Positions 57,103 through 64,000 of a stretch of 64,000 nucleotides of DNA are shown here, piece by piece; within the stretch, counting starts at the first letter, position 1, and the number at the start of each line of letters is the position of its first letter. The position numbers and the translations under genes were made by a program. The DNA is from Gnetum montanum (taxonomy: Eukaryota > Streptophyta > Gnetopsida > Gnetales > Gnetaceae). The DNA is taken from positions 46,746-110,745 of the forward strand of contig MNCI01002089.1 of the NCBI GenBank assembly GCA_015680685.1, in the 5' to 3' direction. The notes under the pieces are model-generated. The model had not been told where the DNA came from. It made no database searches and was given only the letters and a program-made list of their open reading frames with translations.

Positions 57103-58740
57103 ATGTCTCCTTCTTCTTATGAGATTTCTTCACCACCTAGGTTTGACACAATGAATATGCTCATCCTAATGAGTATGTACCAAACTTTACCTTTACCCTC
57201 CACTAGGATCAACTATTGCGATGGCGTGATTTAGAAGATAACATAGTGTTACCTCCCGATCGCTCAATCCCAAGCATGCTTCTTCGTGCTCTTACACAAA
57301 TTGGTATGTAACACTTACAAGCAGAATACATTATGCATGAACATGAATCGAGAGAGTATCGACCCATGAAGGCATAATGCCAAAGGGACCTACAACAGGA
57401 GAGACATTACAAATCCATGAAAGGGAAGTGGTCTCCGGATGTCTTTTATGTCCTAAGTGAGATTGAGGGTGGTGAACCTACTCAAGAGGTTTCTTCCAAA
57501 ACGATGTTCCTCTCATTGCCTTCAGTTAAGGGGTTGTGTATCAGAATCTTCACTCAACTATCCATAACCCAGATTCTGGTACCGATGGACACAAAGGGTC
57601 CGAAAAAGGAACACTAACGTATGACAAAGATGGACACTTTGATCATAACCATGATTGAGGCTGCGACCACTGAAGAGAAGGTAGCAGGCATCATCATGGT
57701 GTCAATCCTCCTTCCTCTTCACCTTCATCATCTCCTTCCCCCTCTCCTTCAAGAGCTGAATGCAATCGCAAAGGAAAAGACCTTGAGGATAATGGTAGGC
57801 AAAATAGAGATCATAGACAAAATAGTCAAGAAAGGGGATGAGGGCATTCCAGAGAGACACATCATGAAAGACGGGAGAGTAGGGAATAGCCTAGGCATCA
57901 TAGACACCATAGATAATACGATCATGATGAACCCCTTCTCACGACCCGAAGTATGTTAGATATAACAGAGGTCGTTAGGATTCCAACAAGGCACCAAAAG
58001 GATAGTAGGATCAAAAGACTAGACATGAACAACATCCCACGATTTGAAGTGGGATACAATGTTGATCTTGAAAATCATCTACAAGCATTTCATGATGCAT
58101 GTGCCTTGCAAAATATAGAAAACAAGTGGCAACAACTAAATTTATTTCCACCTAGGATGTATTCACTAAACCCCTGATTAAACAAATGGAAAACACCTCG
58201 AAGGTTACCTTATCCTCAAGGTAACCCAAAGAAGTTCCACCAACCCTTGACATATTATCTGAGTGGAACTCCACCATAACCAATTGAACAGTGTCAATAG
58301 TGGAAACACCCACAGTCATGGGCAATGCGACTACCATGTCAACAATACCCTTACCATCAACCTGACCCATACAGGTACTATGTTCAACAGTCAATCTCTC
58401 CACGTGACTCCACTAGTCACGTCACTCCTCAGCCTCACTACTAGATCCATGAGTATTATAGAACTCCTTCTCCTAGGGGTCTTTTTCCACAAATGTACTA
58501 CCCTTCTTATCTAACTACACCTCTTCCACCCTTAGCTCCATTACCACCTACTCCAACTATGTAGGGTGAGATCCTTGCCTAGCCACAACAATGTAGCATT
58601 ACAAGGTTTATTAATCCTCAACCTACTGTTGGCTCAGAAAACCACACAAATAAGAGACCTTTCTTTAGAACCAATAGTCCAACCAATACTTACAACCACA
58701 AGCAGCTAATTGTCCAAAGGCCTCACCATCATTTGAATCT
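57103..58740 (+). pseudogene. gag of element F, heavily damaged
   Basis: It starts MSPSSYEISSPPR at 57103 and quickly shifts frame. The core reappears at 57953-58177 (MLDITEVVRIPTRHQKD, DACALQNIENKWQQL). At about 58155 it jumps to the sequence that follows the zinc knuckle in other copies (PRRLPYPQGNPKKFHQP). About 800 bp of gag, with the helical region and zinc-knuckle site, are therefore missing. The Pro-rich linker runs to 58740 in broken frames. Confidence 0.85.
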
Positions 58741-59280
58741 TTGGAGCTTCCTTTGAACCAAAGACCACACTCAACACACACTATCATGTTAATTCATGAC
58801 ATCACTGATTGGATCAAAGCTAGCCATCTTCCTAGAAAATTCTCTAATCTTGGAAGTCCTCTTATATATTTACAAATTGTTGGGAATGAGCCTTGCAAAG
58901 CTCTTTTGGATTCAGGTTCTAGTGTCAACTTAATCTCCCAAGAAATGTACAAAGCCTGGAACCTACCTCCACTAAAAAAGAGTAATATTCATTTAGAGTT
59001 GGATGACTAGTCCATCATTGTCCCATTAGGACTAGTGGAGGAAATTTTCACCACTATTTATGGGTGGTCGTATCTAGTCGATTTCCTAGTGATTCAAGTC
59101 AACAACTATAAGGGGGATTTCCCAATCATTATTGGAAGAGCATGGCTAAGCACAATTGATGCATGCCTAGGAATACATAATCTTTCCCTAGAAATATCAA
59201 AAGAAAATATGTTTGGAAAGATCAAGAAGAAGAAAGTTCCATGCATCACATACAGTGACACAAGGTGCAACTGCATGTAG
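58741..59280 (+). pseudogene. Protease of element F, one stop codon
   Basis: Open from 58741 to a TAG at 59008 and again from 59035 to 59280. ITDWIKASHLPRKF, LLDSGSSVNLISQEMYKAWN (active-site DSG intact) and IIIGRAWLSTIDA can be read in order. The stop falls where the homologues have CAG (Gln). Otherwise this is a full retropepsin. Confidence 0.85.
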
Positions 59281-61045
59281 AAGGCCTGGTATGTACAATG
59301 CTTAACATTACCTTCATGCAACTAGTATGCAAAAATAATTGACATACAAAGATGCCTATATGTAGTAGCCACAAGATAGGAAGGCACCTAGTGGCTAACA
59401 ACTAACCAAGAGAGCAACTCAACTCTATACATGGAACCAACTGAGAGCTTAACTTGTGCCTACATCGATAGCATAGATACATTAGAGCAAGTCCATCACC
59501 AACTTTCAAGTACTGACATAAAAAATATGAACTGGGGGAAGTTAGAAATTCCTGATGAGTTTAAGTAAGAGCCCCTTAAGTTAAAATCATTGCCCACTGA
59601 TATGGAGTGCACATTTCTCAAGAATGGAAAATTGGCAATCATCAATGCTAAGCTCGCTCCTCAATAAAAAGAAAAACTGCTAAAAATGGTAAACAATTGG
59701 TTGAAAGCTTTTGCTTGGTCATATCCTAAATTAACTAAAATAGATCCTAGGATATGTGAACATAGAATTTACACTAACCCCTCCATGAAGCTTCGATGAC
59801 AACCGCAAAGGCGATTGAACCCAAAGCTTAAGCAAGTGATTAAAGAAGAAATTGAACAACTTTTAAAAGTTAGGTTCATCTACCCCATTGTTGACAATGA
59901 ATGGGTTAGCCCATTAGTCATTGTGCCTAAGAAGGAATGTAAATGGAGGGTGTGTATAGAATTTAGGCTACTAAACATGGAAACATTTAAAGACCATTTT
60001 CCATTATCATTTGTGGATCAAGTCTTAGATACCATTGCAAGGCATTGTTATTATAGTTTTCTAAATGGTTACAGTGGGTATAATCAAATTCAAATAGCAC
60101 TAGAAAACCAAGCCAAGATTACATTCATAAGTCCTTAGGGAACATCTGCATATAGGCAAATGCCATTTGGCTTGTGCAATGCCTTAACAATGTTTCAACA
60201 TCTAGTTCTAAGTATATTTTAGTAGCAAATAGGAAATGGTGTGGAGGTCTTTATGGATGATATCTCCACCTTTAGAGCAGACTTTGAGTAAGCATTGCAC
60301 CGATTGGAGTAAGTATTGAAACAATGTGTTGAGACCAACTTAAGTCTCAATTGGCAAAAAATCCATTTAATGGTCCAAGAGGGTGTTGTATTAGGGCATA
60401 AGATTTCACAAACAAGGATAGAGGTAGATCCTAAAAAGATTAAAGTCATCCAAGGAATCACTCGTCAACCTAAAACTGTAAAAGATATCCAATCATTCCT
60501 TGGACATACTGGCCATCATAGACGCTTCATTGAGAACTTTTTGAAGGTTGCAAAATCATTGGTAGAATTAATGAAGAAGGATGTACCCTTTGAATAGACC
60601 AGGGAATGTAAGCTAGCTTTCCAAACCTTGAAACAAAAGCTTGTAGAAACACCCATTCTACAAGCTCCTGACTAGTCCAGATCATTCCATATAATGACAA
60701 ACGTGTCCAATTTTGCTTTAGGAGCTGTACTTACACAGTTAGATGACCAAAAATGGCCTTATTACATTCACTGTGCAAGTTGGAGTATTTTTGGTGCACA
60801 ACTCAACTACACCGCAACAATAAAAAGAGTTAATGGTTGTGGTGTTTACACTAGAAACATTTAGGCACTATGTATTGGGCTATAAGATATTTGTACACAC
60901 GAATGATAGTACAATTTGGTTCCTAATGAATAAACCAATGGTGTGCCCTCGCATCATACGATTGCTCATGATCTTACAAGAGTTTGATCTTATGATGATT
61001 GATCGTAAAGGCACTAAGAATGTTGTTGCTGATCATTTATCTTAG
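59281..61045 (+). pseudogene. Reverse transcriptase and RNase H of element F
   Basis: A spacer is followed by RT from 59815: NPKLKQVIKEEIEQLLK, RFIYPIVDNEWVSPLVIVPKK, FKDHFPLSFVDQVLDTIARH. The catalytic box FMDD is near 60255. Tether RRFIENF and VELMKK lie near 60520-60575. In RNase H the first catalytic Asp is lost: MTNVSNFALGA near 60695 where D has MTDASN. Stops occur at 60138, 60222, 60289, 60311, 60596 and elsewhere, mostly where homologues have TGG, CAA or CGA codons. A frameshift near 60810 precedes the last ORF (to 61045). Non-functional, but near full length. Confidence 0.9.
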
Positions 61046-62499
61046 TTACGATGGGACAACAAAGAGGACAAATATCCAATTTCTGACCATTTCCTTGATA
61101 AACTCCTCTTTGTAAGTGTAATAAACAATCAATTAACCATAGATACAAATTGGTATAGTAGCATTATTACCTATCTCCTTACACAAGAAACACCACAAGG
61201 GCTAAACATTAAAAAGAAACAACAATTTCTTCATTGAGCCAAATATTTCATGGAAATCAATGGACACCTTTATAAGTTATGTTCCAATGGCTTGGTCCGA
61301 TGGTGTGTTCTTGATGTAGATCAATTACGAGTTCTCCAAGATGCTCATGAGGGCCCTTGTGGGGTCATTATGCTGAAAGATGAACAACCATTAAAATCTT
61401 GCTTGCAGGATATTATTGGCCTATATTGTTCCATGAAACTCATCATTTCGTCCAATCTTGTGAGCACTGCGAACATGATGGGGGAATGACTGCTAAGATG
61501 AAGGGTCCACAACAATGGATTCAAACCTTAGGATCCTTTGACATATGGGAAATTGATTTTATGGGGCCTATTACACTAATGTCCAATGGAAAAGCATACA
61601 TTGTTGTTGTTGTTGACTATTTTACAAAGTGGACAGAAGTAGCCGCTATTACGAACTATACATCATCTATTGCTGCATGATTTGTTCAACAACAAATCGT
61701 AAATAGGTTTGGTATGCCTCGTGCACTTATTTTTTATAATGGTACACATTTTATAGGTGCGACTTTTCGAAAGTTGATGCAGTGCTTAGTAGTTGAGCAT
61801 AAGTTGATTACACCATATCATTCTCAAGAGAATGGTCAAGCCGAAGTCACCAATAGGGATATCACAAGAATATTGACACAAACCATTAGCAAATATAGAC
61901 AAGACTGGAGCACCAAATTGAATGATGCTCTGTGGGCTTACCGCTCCATGTGGAAACTCCCTATAAGCTATTCTCCCTACGAGTTAGTGTACGGTAAACT
62001 TCCAATACTTCCTATCCAAGTTGAGCTTCATACACTATCTACAGCATGTGACCTCAACCTTGACCTTAGTCTAGCATAGAAAGAATGGTTCATGAACCTT
62101 AACTTACTAGATAAAAATTGATTAGCTGCCCTATCATCCAATGAATTGCACAAGGCCTTCAACAAGCAATGTCATTACCTAAGAATTAGGAAAGTTACAT
62201 ACCAACTAGGAGATAAGGTTCTTTATTAGAATCCTGCACATGTGCCACAATGAACTAAATTTCAAACACTATGGGAAGGAGCTTATATTATTTATGAAAC
62301 TTTTCCTTCAAGGGTCATGATGATCTATAAACCTGAGAGCTTGGGTAGGAAATTATTAGTCAACATCTACCAAAGCAAACATTTCCATGAATATAAAATG
62401 GCCAGCACTAACACTACCTCTATTAATGGACAACCTTGCTCATTATTTCGGATCTCCTCCTTCCAACTCAGTCATGGAGGAGATGGCCACCAATGCTAA
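61046..62499 (+). pseudogene. Integrase of element F
   Basis: The N-terminal zinc region lies near 61340-61470 across a one-base frameshift. The core begins IDFMGPI near 61555. The second acidic motif has lost its Asp: FYNGTHF near 61735, where D has SDNGTHF. The third, ENGQAEVTN, is intact near 61832. The C-terminal part runs on with several stops to HGGDGHQC and a stop at 62497-62499. Confidence 0.88.
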
Positions 62500-64000
62500 C
62501 CATTCTAAGCACTTAGTTTCCTTTGTCTTTTTTGTTTTACACATTTTTCATCTTTACTCGTTTTTATTTTACACCATCATTAACATTTTTACTATTTGGT
62601 TCTCTGTTACATTTTTGTTTGAATTATTTTCAGTTGTCACATAATAAGTGCTCATGATAGTGGGTTGGACTATAATGGTGTTTGTTGCTAATGTTTGGTT
62701 TTTACCTTTGACTTTTAATGTTGATGCTAAGATATGGTTTCTTTTGATAAAACAAGCAATGAGTTCATGTCATCTGTTCATCCATTCAACTCTATGGTCT
62801 CCCTTTGTTTTGGAAATGTACTATCCCTTTTTCTAAGTAAACTTATTAATGAATTGGTGGCTTAGTATTCTTCAAACCGAGGAAAGACCCAAATGGATGA
62901 AAAAGGGTGTGACCTCACGGGGATTCGACGCAATTGTGCTAGCTATTCTCTTGGGTACTTGGATGTTTTTCATAAAGTATTATGCCATTCTGCTATCGAC
63001 TAATATATCAGGATGTTGTTTGAATCAAATAAGTTTTTGCATGATGTGGTTCTCAAAAATATATATAATAAAATAAACAAACCTAGTGAGAATTCAAAGC
63101 ACACCCCTTAGACACAATAAAGGAAAATGGGCTACAAGCACTGGTTATGGCACTGGAAAGATATGTTACCCATGCCTAAAGGTTCTCTCTAACTAAGGCC
63201 CTTCCTCACTTTCTGTTTCTTTATTCCTAGCCTTTTGGAATGGTGGTGGCTTTGTAGAAGCATTCTTGCTGCCTTAGGAGGATGGATTAGTCAAGTGCGT
63301 TGATTTGAGGTCGATGGATGTGGTTAGTTTGAATTTGTATTTGGACCAAATTTTATTAAGTCACCTTAACGACATATTATACAAGGGACTCTACACAACC
63401 TTATTTCTGGGATTCCATTCCATTCTCTCCTCTCATTCCGTATTGCTTTCCATATTCCACCTCATTGCTAGTTTTATGATTAGTCTATATCTTAGTTAAC
63501 GCATTGTTATTCTTTGGTAAATTCTTGTAGGTAAGTTTTTAACCATTGTTTCCATATGTCATTCTTAAAGCCTATAGACTCTTTGGTTTGTGGGTTTGTT
63601 AGGGCATAAGGGGCATGAGCCTACTTTGGGGAGGATTCACTGGCATTCCTTTATGGTGAAACTGTTACATTTTTTCTCTTAAACATTTCCTACAATCAAC
63701 CATTTCCCATTTCACCCTGTCCACGACATCCATTTTTGTTTTATTGGCTTCACTATTCTTCTTCCTCTAATCTTCCTTGTTTTTTTTTCTATTCTATTGC
63801 TACCAGAGGTTCGCTCTTAGTCATTGGCACCTTGTCACAAATTTTTGCATTCTATTACTTATCTCACCCCTACACCTTAGGCAGTTATCCACTATAGACC
63901 TCTAACCCAGTATCGGCCATACCCACAACCTAGCCAAGGTGCTTCATATCAAGTCAAGGTATCAACTACATTATGTCTTATCTATCTTTGCTAATTCGTG
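62500..64000 (+). other. 3' region of element F, running off the window
   Basis: Homologous to the 3' regions of A, C, D and E, in the same order. The donor side of the intron-like segment (AAG|GTATCAAC) is at about 63955-63965; the acceptor would lie just beyond the window. The 3' LTR is not reached. Confidence 0.8.

Overview
This is nuclear DNA from a land plant with a large, AT-rich, retrotransposon-dense genome. The evidence is a GT-AG intron in a plant-type receptor kinase, tRNA-Asp-primed Ty3/gypsy elements of the Athila/Tat type, a Ty1/copia remnant and plant-style RTE and tRNA-like repeats. The species cannot be fixed from the sequence; a conifer-like or other large genome would fit. 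Only one host gene looks intact. Most of the rest is nested, broken LTR retrotransposons, called A to G here in map order.

Layout. 1-103 is the end of an LTR. 2650-4281 is a decayed Ty1/copia gag-integrase fragment split by element A (minus strand, 4282-11003), which still has its CTATG target-site duplication. Element B (plus, from 11023) entered the same copia relic 15 bp beyond A's duplication, and element C (plus, from 13835) entered the gag of B. C runs to a truncated 3' LTR at 20038-20184. An unrelated 1.3-kb segment (20185-21528) then joins it to element D (plus, to 29664), which carries pol and has its protease region repeated three times in tandem.

29665-40385 is the gene island: an LRR receptor kinase at 33686-38245, flanked on both sides by copies of a CATTCATT-rich repeat of about 290 bp, with an orphan copy of the gene's own promoter at 30440-30705. 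Element G (minus, 40386-47233) follows, with element E (minus, 47234-52880) inserted in its 5' LTR. 52881-56133 holds old relics: a protein-like remnant that I do not recognise, two opposed tRNA-like sequences and an RTE-type LINE tail. Element F (plus, 56134 to the window end) carries pol.

How the parts relate. A, C and E keep gag and protease but lack the same roughly 2.8 kb (reverse transcriptase, RNase H, integrase), with breakpoints that coincide within a few bases. They look like one pol-less lineage that was copied repeatedly. D and F keep pol but have lost part of gag. All share a long 3' region with a conserved intron-like segment, and very short U3 regions made of GATATC-type palindromes just upstream of a TATA box. 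The receptor kinase has about 39 leucine-rich repeats, including five exact 216-bp units, a non-RD kinase domain of the immune-receptor type, and an upstream ORF whose stop codon overlaps the likely start codon.
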